This document shows, in pieces, positions 24,758 to 32,463 of a stretch of 64,000 nt of DNA (positions are counted from its first letter, which is position 1; every line of letters begins with the position of its first letter). This DNA is from Clostridia bacterium (lineage in GTDB: Bacteria; Bacillota; Clostridia; RGIG7378), in assembly GCA_017559445.1 (NCBI GenBank), contig JAFYSJ010000017.1:1-64000 (forward strand), written 5' to 3'. The notes under the pieces were generated by a model that ran no database searches, had not been told where the DNA came from, and was given only the letters and a program-made list of their open reading frames with translations. The translations under genes and the position numbers were made by a program.

Positions 24758-25372
24758 ATGACAGATAAGGTTAAGAAATATTTGGACGGTCAAGATAGCA
24801 TAATCGAAAAATATAAAGAGAAGAAACTTATAGAGTTGGGCCTCACAGAGAAGGAGTATGCTCCAGAAAATCAAGGATCATATATTTACAACAAGAGCGA
24901 GATTGTTGACGGTGAGAAGCGTTACTACCGATATGTGGCAATCAAGGTAACTGACGAGGAGTATGAGCTGATCCTGCAAAAGGAAAAGCAGATTGATGAA
25001 ATCTATGAGTCAGAGAATAAGAAGATGCAGAGAGAGGGCATCATTTCCGAAAAGAAGAGGGATAAGAAGTGGGTGCCTGTGTACGAGTTGCCTGTAGACG
25101 AGGGGAGCGAGACTGCAGATGCAGGATATAAGGATGGCAAAAGCACATGTGCTAATGTACTTAGAATATTTGCATGGATTATTATGTTGATTGTAGGTAT
25201 TGGAGGAATTATCTCTGGCTTAGATGCAGAGGATTTACTGATTACATTGGCATGTTTTGTAGCTGGTGGAATTAATATGACAATAATGTTTGCAATAGCA
25301 GAAGTGCTAGATAGGTTGGCAGAAATATCCGCAATTGCACGAAATGGTATGAAGTACAAAGAAGATAAGTAA
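24758..25372 (+). CDS. Membrane protein of unknown function
   Basis: Start ATG 24758 (MTDKVKKYLDGQDSI) is preceded by TAGGAGGCACATA. A longer frame upstream is not supported. 204 residues: a charged cytoplasmic part with alternating Lys/Glu helices (to about 150), then two membrane segments (about 137-158 and 163-187) and an amphipathic tail RLAEISAIARNGMKYKEDK. That tail recurs as a remnant at 21071-21121, hinting that the gene was once duplicated. Own terminator. Function unknown. Confidence 0.75.
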   Translation: MTDKVKKYLDGQDSIIEKYKEKKLIELGLTEKEYAPENQGSYIYNKSEIVDGEKRYYRYVAIKVTDEEYELILQKEKQIDEIYESENKKMQREGIISEKKRDKKWVPVYELPVDEGSETADAGYKDGKSTCANVLRIFAWIIMLIVGIGGIISGLDAEDLLITLACFVAGGINMTIMFAIAEVLDRLAEISAIARNGMKYKEDK

Positions 25373-25375
25373 ACT

Positions 25376-25403
25376 AAGGCTCCTGGGTGACCAGGAGCCT
25401 TTT
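25376..25403 (+). terminator. Terminator after the membrane protein gene
   Basis: Stem AAGGCTCCTGG / CCAGGAGCCTT with a GTGA loop, followed by TT. Confidence 0.85.
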
Positions 25404-25558
25404 AGTATGCTCAAAAATACATATTAGAGAATAGTAAAATTTCTAAAATTGCAATTTTAAGTTGAATACTTGTGGATTGAATTAAGTCAATAGCAGAAAT
25501 TTAGCACTGTTTTGTTTCGGAGAGAATCTAATCTCACGTGTAATAACCTCATTGCGAC

Positions 25559-25589
25559 AGTGTAGCCGTTTGCGAGGAGCGGCTACACT
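25559..25589. repeat. 10-bp inverted repeat after the AAA ATPase
   Basis: AGTGTAGCCG / CGGCTACACT with an 11-base loop lies 19 bases beyond the minus-strand ATPase stop. There is no T run, so it may be a processed or Rho-type 3' end, or an insertion boundary. Confidence 0.5.
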
Positions 25590-25607
25590 TCGTCGGATAG
25601 GCAATTA

Positions 25608-26831
25608 TCAAATCATCCAAATAGGTACAATAAAGTTCTCGCTGTTGATTGCAGAGAGCTTGGGGCGCATACAAAGGATTGCGCCATTTCCGCGAGGAAG
25701 AGAAGCTTTATCCAGGTGGGCAAAAGCGCCAATTAACCCGTTGTTGGGATTAACAGAACGCTTAATCTCCAGCGGATGCAGCATGCCGTCGCTTTCGATA
25801 ACCATATCAATTTCGTTGCTGTTGCTGTCGCGGTAGTACCACAGTAGGCACTCCTTGGCATTGTTATGATAAGACTTCAAAAGCTCGGAGACGACGTAGT
25901 TCTCTAGGATTGCGCCATTAATCGCGCCGTTCTCCAAAATCTCTGGAGAGGAATAGCGTGTAATATAGGCTACCAATCCGGTATCAAAGAAATACATCTT
26001 TGGAGTCTTCACGGTGCGCTTTAACAGATTATTGGAATATGGACGAAGGAAGAAGATAACGTCCGACTTTTCCAGCACCTGAAGCCAGCGCTTTGCAGTA
26101 TCGTCAGACACGCCGATATCCTGCGCAATGTCATGGACATTCAACATCTGTCCGGCGCGGCAGGCCGCTGCACGCACAAAGTCTCGGAATAGCAGTGGAT
26201 CCGAAAGCTGAACCTGCTCTTTGACATCGCGATCAATATAGGTTTGCAGATAGCTAGAGTAGAATACATCACGATCTGTAAACTTTCCACTTACAAGGCC
26301 GGGCATGGAGCCCTTCCAGATGCGCTCATAAATTTGTGCGATATCCGCTGGTGCGTTTGTGCTCTCCCTAGCTTTCAGTGCCGCTACATCCAGCGTGAAA
26401 GGTTTGCACTCTCCGGAACCATATATCTCGTGCTGTGAAAGGCTGGACATATGCAGAATCGCAACGCGACCGGCCAAAGACTCCTGTGCCAGTTCCATGA
26501 GCTTAAATGCCTGTGATCCAGTGAGCCAATAGGTGCCGGGGTCAGCTCCGTTATCAATCTGAATCTTGATATAGGAAAACAGCTCTGGAGCATACTGAAC
26601 CTCATCTATCATGATGGGGGTAGAATGTATTTGCAGGAACATGGCGGGGTCTCTCTTAGCAAGACTGCGCTCTTCCATATCATCCAACGTCACATACTCA
26701 CGGTTACTGTCCATAAGCTGCTTTAATACAGTGGTTTTACCGACCTGACGAGGACCGGTGATCAGAATACAAGAATACTCCTTTGACAGAGCAAGAATTT
26801 TATCCTCAATATCTCTTTTGATATAAGCCAT
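25608..26831 (-). CDS. AAA_14/DUF4143 ATPase, second copy
   Basis: 407 residues. Walker A ITGPRQVGKTTVLKQL (about residues 19-34), Walker B PIMIDEVQYAPE (about 72-83), YWLTGSQAFKLME (sensor) and a C-terminal DUF4143 region with NEIDMVIESDGMLHPLEIKR, which keeps the D...ExK order of PD-(D/E)XK enzymes better than its relative at 3655. Codon choice looks GC-richer than the adjacent island genes, suggesting separate acquisition. A GAGGTAACTGAT ribosome site and repeated elements lie upstream. Biological role unknown. Confidence 0.85.
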   Translation of the reverse strand: MAYIKRDIEDKILALSKEYSCILITGPRQVGKTTVLKQLMDSNREYVTLDDMEERSLAKRDPAMFLQIHSTPIMIDEVQYAPELFSYIKIQIDNGADPGTYWLTGSQAFKLMELAQESLAGRVAILHMSSLSQHEIYGSGECKPFTLDVAALKARESTNAPADIAQIYERIWKGSMPGLVSGKFTDRDVFYSSYLQTYIDRDVKEQVQLSDPLLFRDFVRAAACRAGQMLNVHDIAQDIGVSDDTAKRWLQVLEKSDVIFFLRPYSNNLLKRTVKTPKMYFFDTGLVAYITRYSSPEILENGAINGAILENYVVSELLKSYHNNAKECLLWYYRDSNSNEIDMVIESDGMLHPLEIKRSVNPNNGLIGAFAHLDKASLPRGNGAILCMRPKLSAINSENFIVPIWMI

Positions 26832-26854
26832 ATCAGTTACCTCCTTAGGCAGAT

Positions 26855-26931
26855 ATACGATGCAATCTTATTTTTCCCTAAAGCAAGCGGAATGTCAAGG
26901 CTAAAATACGATGCAATCTTATTTTAGCCTA
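26855..26931 (-). promoter_or_regulatory. Direct and inverted repeats upstream of the second ATPase
   Basis: The 20-base sequence ATACGATGCAATCTTATTTT occurs twice (26855-26874 and 26906-26925). The distal copy is bracketed by AGGCTAAAAT / ATTTTAGCCT. On the minus strand a TTGACA lies between the copies. This looks like a repressor-controlled promoter. Confidence 0.5.
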
Positions 26932-27050
26932 AAACAATTGTTTTATGAATAGATTTCTCTAAATTGCAATTAGGGTGAAAATACTCCCAGCTATTTTGAC
27001 TATTAGCTTAAGCTATGTTACAGCGATATTTCTGACATTCCCTTTTCCAT

Positions 27051-27115
27051 TTGCATAACCCCACGCATAGGTATATGATGGATATTGTCGGAAAGCGTCG
27101 ATTTCCGACAATATC
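27051..27115 (+). promoter_or_regulatory. Promoter with perfect palindromic operator for the HNH gene
   Basis: TTGCAT (27051-27056), 17-base spacer and TATGAT (27074-27079) are followed at once by GATATTGTCGGAAA (27081-27094), a 7-base centre and TTTCCGACAATATC (27102-27115). The 14-bp perfect inverted repeat covers the predicted start site near 27086, so it can act as DNA operator or as a 5' RNA hairpin. Confidence 0.65.
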
Positions 27116-27132
27116 TTACAGGAGATGAGCGC

Positions 27133-28143
27133 ATGGCAGGCTACAAACTTCCAGAAGGTTACTACCCTAACAGGCAGTTGTCTGACGACGAAATGTGGTC
27201 AGCATTTAGCAATCTGTTCTCATCCCATTCCAAAAACTCCAGCAGCTACAAGTTCGGTTTCCTCAAGGCAATAATGGACAACCTCTACAACGTAGACCAC
27301 AATCTGACGCTGACCTTCGATCAGATATTCGCCACATTCACAGAGATATATTGGAACCTTGTTCTGAAGCACGGCATCCGACAGCAGCCACTGAGCGAGC
27401 GTTCAACAGGTACATATTTGGAGCAGGCATTGGGCGCTGCTTCTATTAAGTATGCCTTGGCAGCAGATATCCCCTTTGAAAGCATTTCCGACGAAGCAAA
27501 GCTTGAGGTGTGCAAGAAGGTTAAGAGCAGGTGCAAGACAAATGTTGTTGGCGCCTTGTTTGGGGACACAAAGGGGCTGTTTTATTCTTTCTCCAAGAAA
27601 GAGGAGTGGCTGCAGTTTAATCCTCAGATGTATGAGTTTGTATGTAAGCACAAGTTGGCAATTGAGAAGTTGAACTACTATGAGTGGGCAAGGTATCTGG
27701 AAAAGATAAATGATGGAGCGGTGATGGACCACTTGCTTACAAAAATCGACAAGAGCTCCGAAAGAGAAAACCTTTCCATTTATAGGAGAATCCTTTTTGA
27801 AGAGTTTGAAAATGAAACCTGTTTTTACTGTGGTAAAAAGTTGTCAAATGATGGTAAAAAGACTCATGTGGATCATTTTGTGCCAAGGGCCTTTATCAAG
27901 GACGACAAAATGTGGAACCTGGTTTTGGCTTGCCCAACATGCAACTTGCAGAAGAACGACAAGCTCGCAGCAGGCATCTTTTTAGACAAACTGGTAGATA
28001 GAAACAAAAAGATTATCTTGGCAAACGACAGGGCAAAGGATATGCGCAACTATAGTGCAGATAATCTGAGGGCTGTATATCACTGGGCTACAGTAAATGG
28101 TTATGAATCCGTATGGCAGCCTAAGAAAATTGTTGTGGTGTAA
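27133..28143 (+). CDS. HNH endonuclease-domain protein
   Basis: Start ATG 27133 (MAGYKLPEGYYPN) with CAGGAGATGAG upstream. An upstream TTG lies in the palindrome and is unlikely. 336 residues. The C-terminal half has a treble-clef HNH: CFYCGKKLSNDGKK, THVDHFVPRAF (catalytic His) and NLVLACPTCNLQKNDK (zinc Cys pair and Asn). The N-terminal 200 residues are helical and unassigned, presumably target recognition. It is followed 2 bases later by a MazG-like gene, a pairing that suggests a defence or damage-response cassette. Confidence 0.82.
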   Translation: MAGYKLPEGYYPNRQLSDDEMWSAFSNLFSSHSKNSSSYKFGFLKAIMDNLYNVDHNLTLTFDQIFATFTEIYWNLVLKHGIRQQPLSERSTGTYLEQALGAASIKYALAADIPFESISDEAKLEVCKKVKSRCKTNVVGALFGDTKGLFYSFSKKEEWLQFNPQMYEFVCKHKLAIEKLNYYEWARYLEKINDGAVMDHLLTKIDKSSERENLSIYRRILFEEFENETCFYCGKKLSNDGKKTHVDHFVPRAFIKDDKMWNLVLACPTCNLQKNDKLAAGIFLDKLVDRNKKIILANDRAKDMRNYSADNLRAVYHWATVNGYESVWQPKKIVVV

Positions 28144-28145
28144 TT

Positions 28146-28448
28146 ATGGGCAAATTAGTTAGAGACAAAATTCCAGATATTATTAGAGCTGCAGGCAAAA
28201 CTCCGGTCACTGAAATCTTATCTAATGAGGAATATTTGAATGAGCTTGATAAGAAACTGAATGAGGAAGTAGCAGAATACCAGGCAGACAAGTCCATTGA
28301 AGAAATGGCAGATATTCTTGAGGTGCTTTATGCCATATGTGAGGCAAGGGGCTACAGCATAGAGGAACTGATGCAGGTGAAAGAGGCCAAGCGTGATGAG
28401 CGTGGTGGATTCAAGGATAGAGTGTATTGGGTAGGAAATAGGGAGTAA
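28146..28448 (+). CDS. MazG-like nucleotide pyrophosphohydrolase-family protein
   Basis: 100 residues beginning MGKLVRDKIPDIIRAAGKTP, a typical start for phosphoribosyl-ATP pyrophosphohydrolase-like/MazG-like phage and accessory proteins. The metal-binding helix pattern EEVAEY...EEMADILEVLYA (ExxE...ExxD) is intact. The natural substrate is probably a nucleoside triphosphate or a derivative. It is coupled to the HNH gene (2-base gap, no independent strong SD) and followed by a terminator. Confidence 0.8.
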   Translation: MGKLVRDKIPDIIRAAGKTPVTEILSNEEYLNELDKKLNEEVAEYQADKSIEEMADILEVLYAICEARGYSIEELMQVKEAKRDERGGFKDRVYWVGNRE

Positions 28449-28524
28449 TAGCAAGGGGACTTTAACCTATTCAACCGTTTAACTTGATTTTATAAGCTAC
28501 CAAAGAAAAATAAATGAAAAGTTC

Positions 28525-28551
28525 AGGAATGTGTAGAACTCATTCCTTTTT
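28525..28551 (+). terminator. Terminator after the HNH/MazG-like pair
   Basis: Stem AGGAATG / CATTCCT followed by five T, about 80 bases after the stop. Confidence 0.7.
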
Positions 28552-29422
28552 GTAATGTAGAAAAATGATACTTATTAGTATACATACAGGTAATATTATA
28601 AAATTCAGCGTATATGCTTTTATTCAAAAAATGCATATTAAAGAGCTGCTAACTATTTTGTAAAATCGTCCTATTTGCCCTATTGACAGCCTTAAAAGGC
28701 GAAATTTTGGCTCGCACAAGGTTGTGTGTTTTTATCCAAAAAATGGCATAAATTTTCCATAATAAAATTAATAAAAAATATATTAAAACCCTATATTTAG
28801 TGTTGGCTGGGTGTTGCGGTAAACTATATGTTGTGTTACAATCCTTCTTGCTGAATTGTTGCAGATAGTAAAAATCACAGCGCAGCAATATTTCTATAGA
28901 ATCTCATATGATTAGTTTTGAGGTTAGAGGTGGTGCATAACTGCACGGAGAGATTCGAGAAGTATTTATCTTGGAATAGGAGATCCCAAGAAACAATTAA
29001 ATAAGTTTATAAACAGAAAAAAGCACATTCTAGCAACGGCAATTGCAAAAATGTGCTTTGAGAGCAGCATATAGACCAGGGTTATCTGGTAAAATAGCAA
29101 CATAACACAACTATTTTACTAGTCCCTTGTTGGATATGCAACCCGTAAATATAGCCAAAAATACGGTCGCTCTTTCTGTTTAGATACAGAATCTAACAAG
29201 GAGGTACATCATTTGGATTTATTAAATTCTATAATGCCATAGGGCATAGCACACAAGTTTAAGTTCATTTAAGTCAACAGTCTCTAGAAAGTGGATGCTT
29301 CTAGCTTTGATTTTTGTACCTTAAATTTAACAATCTGTCTAAAAGTTGACAGATATTGTGATTAGGTTAGGCATGTTGATTCGAATGAACAGGTTATTTT
29401 ATTACAGAGAGGAGGAGTGAAT
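28552..29422. other. Long AT-rich intergenic region with several hairpins
   Basis: No convincing gene. Contents: a 10-bp stem AAAGCACATT / AATGTGCTTT with 20-base loop (29020-29059), then ACCAG-ggttat-CTGGT, AAATAG/CTATTTT, GTTG/CAAC and TCTGT/ACAGA mini-stems up to about 29200, and a ribosome-site-like AAGGAGG near 29200 before a 9-codon frame that stops at once. This may be a leader or small RNA for the 29423-30672 cassette. Confidence 0.4.
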
Positions 29423-29548
29423 ATGGCAGTACATCACGGCGGTAAAGTTGGTAGTGCAGCTAAAAAATTAGCAAGTAAGTCAACTAGCAAGAGCACTAAG
29501 AGTAATGCAGGAAAGGTATTAGCTAATCATAAGGCTAAGTTCCATTAA
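29423..29548 (+). CDS. Small cationic protein (41 aa) of unknown function
   Basis: ATG at 29423 follows GAGGAGGAGTGA. The 41 residues start MAVHHGGKVGSAAKKLASKS and are rich in Lys, Ser, Ala and His, with no hydrophobic segment. Strong SD and clean frame argue that it is real. It heads a cassette with two membrane proteins. It could be a nucleic-acid-binding peptide, a secreted peptide or an antimicrobial; nothing in the sequence decides. Confidence 0.6.
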   Translation: MAVHHGGKVGSAAKKLASKSTSKSTKSNAGKVLANHKAKFH

Positions 29549-29621
29549 TTAATAAGCAAAGGCTATGACCTGAGCAAGTCATAAAAAGGCTCAAAATTAT
29601 AATTAATAGAAGGAGACAAAC

Positions 29622-30034
29622 ATGATTTTTTAGAAACTATATTAACAGCTACAATTCCAGCTGTTTTTGCATCTATATTATCTTTTTTTGCATCTAGATT
29701 TCAGTATAAAACTGAAATTGAGAAGGTTAGAGAAGCGAACAAAGGAGATATTGAAAAATTGCTTGAGCAACACAAAATAAATATAGAAGCAGAAAGAGAA
29801 AAGCATGCTAATGAAGTAGAATCGAAAGAACAGGCACATAAGCATGCTATGGAGATTTTGCAAAAAGAACATGAAAACGAGTTAATTAGGGCTAATAATG
29901 AAAGAGAGAATGAGGCAAGGTACTCAGTTGCTCAGGATTTGTTTAAAGGTGTACTTACTGAAACAGTGGGAAATGCTCTTAGAGACCCAAGGGTGCAAAA
30001 AATGATGACGGAGAAAATATTGGAAAGTAAGTAG
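29622..30034 (+). pseudogene. Membrane-anchored coiled-coil protein, frameshifted at a T6 run
   Basis: ATG 29622 has a well-placed GAAGGAGACAAAC but reads MIF-stop. Adding one T to the T6 run (29626-29631) gives about 137 residues: MIFLETILTATIPAVFASIL, an N-terminal membrane helix, then a long Glu/Lys coiled coil (about residues 30-105) and a conserved-looking tail VGNALRDPRVQKMMTEKIL. Without the shift the only start is a TTG at 29759 with no SD. Phase variation, decay and sequencing undercall are all possible. Confidence 0.65.
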
Positions 30035-30052
30035 TTAGGATGAGGTAAAATT

Positions 30053-30672
30053 ATGGAAGAGGCTATTAGAGAATTAACAGAAGTTATGCGTTCAATGGGT
30101 GGTGGAACTGATTGGACAGCTATTGTAACAGCAATCAGCTCAATCCTGTCATTGTTTGGTGTTGTTGTGTTGATGATTGAACGTAAAGAAAAAAGAGACC
30201 TTATTTGCAAATATCTTTTGAGTTGGTAAAAGAAAGTTTAGTTTGCCTTGTGATTAGAAATGTTGGAAATACACCTGCAAAACTACACAAACTTTCTTTT
30301 AATCAGAATTTCACGAATCAGCTGCCACCTGAGGCAAAAAAACAGGCAGAAGACAAAACGAATTTGAATATTTCAATTTATCCTCAGGGCAAATGGGTTT
30401 TGTGCCTAAATGAGACAACAAATAAGGTTATTTCTTATGAATATACAAAACTAGAAATTGATTATGTATACACAGCAAAAGGAAAATCCAAAAAATACAA
30501 GGAAAAAGAAATAGTTGACTTTAAAGACTATTTGAATTTCTTAGTATATATTTCCGAGATGGACGAGCTTCGAGGAGAGATAAAAAAGCTTAATGTGGTA
30601 ATGGGTAAAGTTAATAAAAATATATCTAAACTTTGCAAATCATCTTTAGAATTATCACAATGTGAAGGGTAA
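30053..30672 (+). pseudogene. Membrane protein, frameshifted at an A6 run
   Basis: ATG 30053 begins MEEAIRELTEVMRSMGGG, then a membrane helix (about residues 22-43). The frame ends at 30229. Adding one A to A6 (30189-30194) joins it to the second frame as ERKEKKRPYLQISFELVKES, followed by a soluble domain with LVIRNVGNTPAKLHKL, giving about 206 residues. This VIxNxGNTPA type of extracytoplasmic or cytosolic beta domain is seen in many anchored proteins of unknown role. Same type of lesion as the preceding gene. Confidence 0.65.
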
Positions 30673-30779
30673 GCAAATTTATGTGATTCAGAAATAAGAT
30701 ATAAGGAGATAGATAAAGATAGTATATTGCGTTCAAAAGATTAATGAGTATACAGGCGGGATGCAAAAATATAAAGATT

Positions 30780-30805
30780 GAAGCCCTGTAAAGCAGGGCT
30801 TCGTT
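30780..30805. terminator. Bidirectional terminator between membrane cassette and exonuclease gene
   Basis: GAAGCCCTG / CAGGGCTTC with a 5-base loop and a T run, placed between convergent genes. Confidence 0.8.
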
Positions 30806-32176
30806 TTATTCCAATATAAAATCCGCTTCCTTAATAATTTGGATATGTGCTCCCTTTTCATTAAATTCGAGGGCTTTCTTGACCTTGGTGCCGTAGGAAC
30901 CATTGGAGTAGGCCTGGCACTCGTTATTGCCAATGATAAGCAGGTCGGTAGTTTTTTTGACGTTGGAGTCGATAAGGCCTCCTTGAGAAATGATGTATTG
31001 TTCGACTTTTGCCTTTGTTCCGTAAGAAAAGTTTCCACTAAGGCATACATGCTTGTCTTTGGCGGAGTTCACTTGTTTTGTTAGAGCCTGCACAGGATTA
31101 AGCAGGTCGTTAATGACATTAGTTAGAAATGCAGACTCTTCTTTTGTAATAACTGAATCCTCTAGGACTTTCTCTATAAGCTCTAATGCTTTATTAAAGG
31201 GGAAGTGATCTGAGAGATAGATATTATCATATAGCCATAGTCTTAGATTTTTACACTCAGCTTCTGTAACTTCTCCGTCAATAACAATGCCTTTAAGAAT
31301 TCCATCTAAGATTTGAGTTGCTAAGGTGACGGGTGCTGTGTTTACTAAGTCCAGGTATGACTTAATAGATACATGGAGAGAGGTGAGCTCGTCTAAAGTA
31401 ATAACTTCATCTTCTAGTATAGTGTCAATTGTATTAATAATTGCACCAATTTCTCTATAATTAGCATACTGTGCATGTTCGGAACGCCATTTTGCAATAT
31501 ATTCTGTTTCTTCCTTCGATACAATTGAGTCTATAGAAAATCCTCTAACGATACCATAAAACTCATTAATGGCTTTTCGGAGTAGGGGATTATATACATA
31601 TGAGGAAAAAGTTCTTGATGTTTGAGGAGTATACTTTCTAACATGTTTTTCTAAATCAATGTCGTAGTACTCAACAAGAGTGGATAGTAGGTCAGAGCAA
31701 GCGCATGCATCATCAAAGGCATTGTGTTCTGAATCTATATCAATATCAAAAAACTCACATAGTGTGGAAAGGGAATAGTCCTTTACTGCATAGGATGGGA
31801 CATATTCTCTGGATAGATTGTAGGTACATACATAGTACAATTCAGGAATGTCTATATTATATCGAGTAAGATTTTTTGTAAGTGAATCAAGATCTGACGA
31901 TGCGACATTATGACCAATTACTACAGTATTAGTGAAATATTTCTCGATGGTTTTCCAAACTTCGGGGAAAGTAGGTTCATTCTTTACTTTGTCGGCAGAT
32001 ATGCCGTGAATTCGAACACAAACATCGTCAAAACCATCTTCGGGGTTAATGTAAATGTCTAATTCTGGATAAACAGGGTCACCAGTAGTTAAGTCGTTAC
32101 ACATTAATCCTATTTGACAGATGGATTTGTTCTTTGAGTTAGCATATTCAACATCAAAAAAAGTAACCTTGTTCAT
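30806..32176 (-). CDS. DEDDh exonuclease (DnaQ-like) with C-terminal BRCT domain
   Basis: Start ATG 32176 (MNKVTFFDVEYANSK) behind TTGGAGGTTTTT; a longer frame is not needed. 456 residues. The N-terminal 3'-5' exonuclease has FFDVEYAN (D/E), VVIGHNVASSDLDSL (second Asp) and SEHNAFDDACA (His and Asp), i.e. DEDDh. The middle (about 190-370) is helical and unassigned. The C-terminus KHVCLSGNFSYGTKAKVEQY to DFIL is a BRCT fold. The combination resembles polymerase epsilon-like/RNase T-type proteins with BRCT found in Firmicute accessory DNA. Possible repair or anti-phage role. Confidence 0.82.
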   Translation of the reverse strand: MNKVTFFDVEYANSKNKSICQIGLMCNDLTTGDPVYPELDIYINPEDGFDDVCVRIHGISADKVKNEPTFPEVWKTIEKYFTNTVVIGHNVASSDLDSLTKNLTRYNIDIPELYYVCTYNLSREYVPSYAVKDYSLSTLCEFFDIDIDSEHNAFDDACACSDLLSTLVEYYDIDLEKHVRKYTPQTSRTFSSYVYNPLLRKAINEFYGIVRGFSIDSIVSKEETEYIAKWRSEHAQYANYREIGAIINTIDTILEDEVITLDELTSLHVSIKSYLDLVNTAPVTLATQILDGILKGIVIDGEVTEAECKNLRLWLYDNIYLSDHFPFNKALELIEKVLEDSVITKEESAFLTNVINDLLNPVQALTKQVNSAKDKHVCLSGNFSYGTKAKVEQYIISQGGLIDSNVKKTTDLLIIGNNECQAYSNGSYGTKVKKALEFNEKGAHIQIIKEADFILE

Positions 32177-32463
32177 AAAAACCTCCAAAGTTAAATAATA
32201 AAACAAGTATATAGAAAACAAAAATGTTTAGCAAATAGTAGCAATTTTTGGCGTTAATTTTACAATTAACCCTTAATAGCCAAAACAAGCCATCCCATTT
32301 ATTGGACAGCTACAATGTTTATAATATCCCTGTGTGGATTGATAAGAGACACAAGATAGACTAAAATAAGACATAGGCCAATCGATCCGGCGTCTGTCGG
32401 TGCTAACATTTTATATGGCCTAAAATAAGTGAGCTGGTTGCTAGACAACCATATGAGGACTTT

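Noticed and set aside
27085-27132. Upstream TTG start for the HNH protein
   Set aside because: It lies inside the operator palindrome at the predicted transcription start, and a better ATG with SD is at 27133.
29759-30034. TTG-initiated 91-residue protein
   Set aside because: No ribosome site and it starts in the middle of a coiled coil. The well-placed ATG at 29622 with a one-base frameshift explains the locus better.
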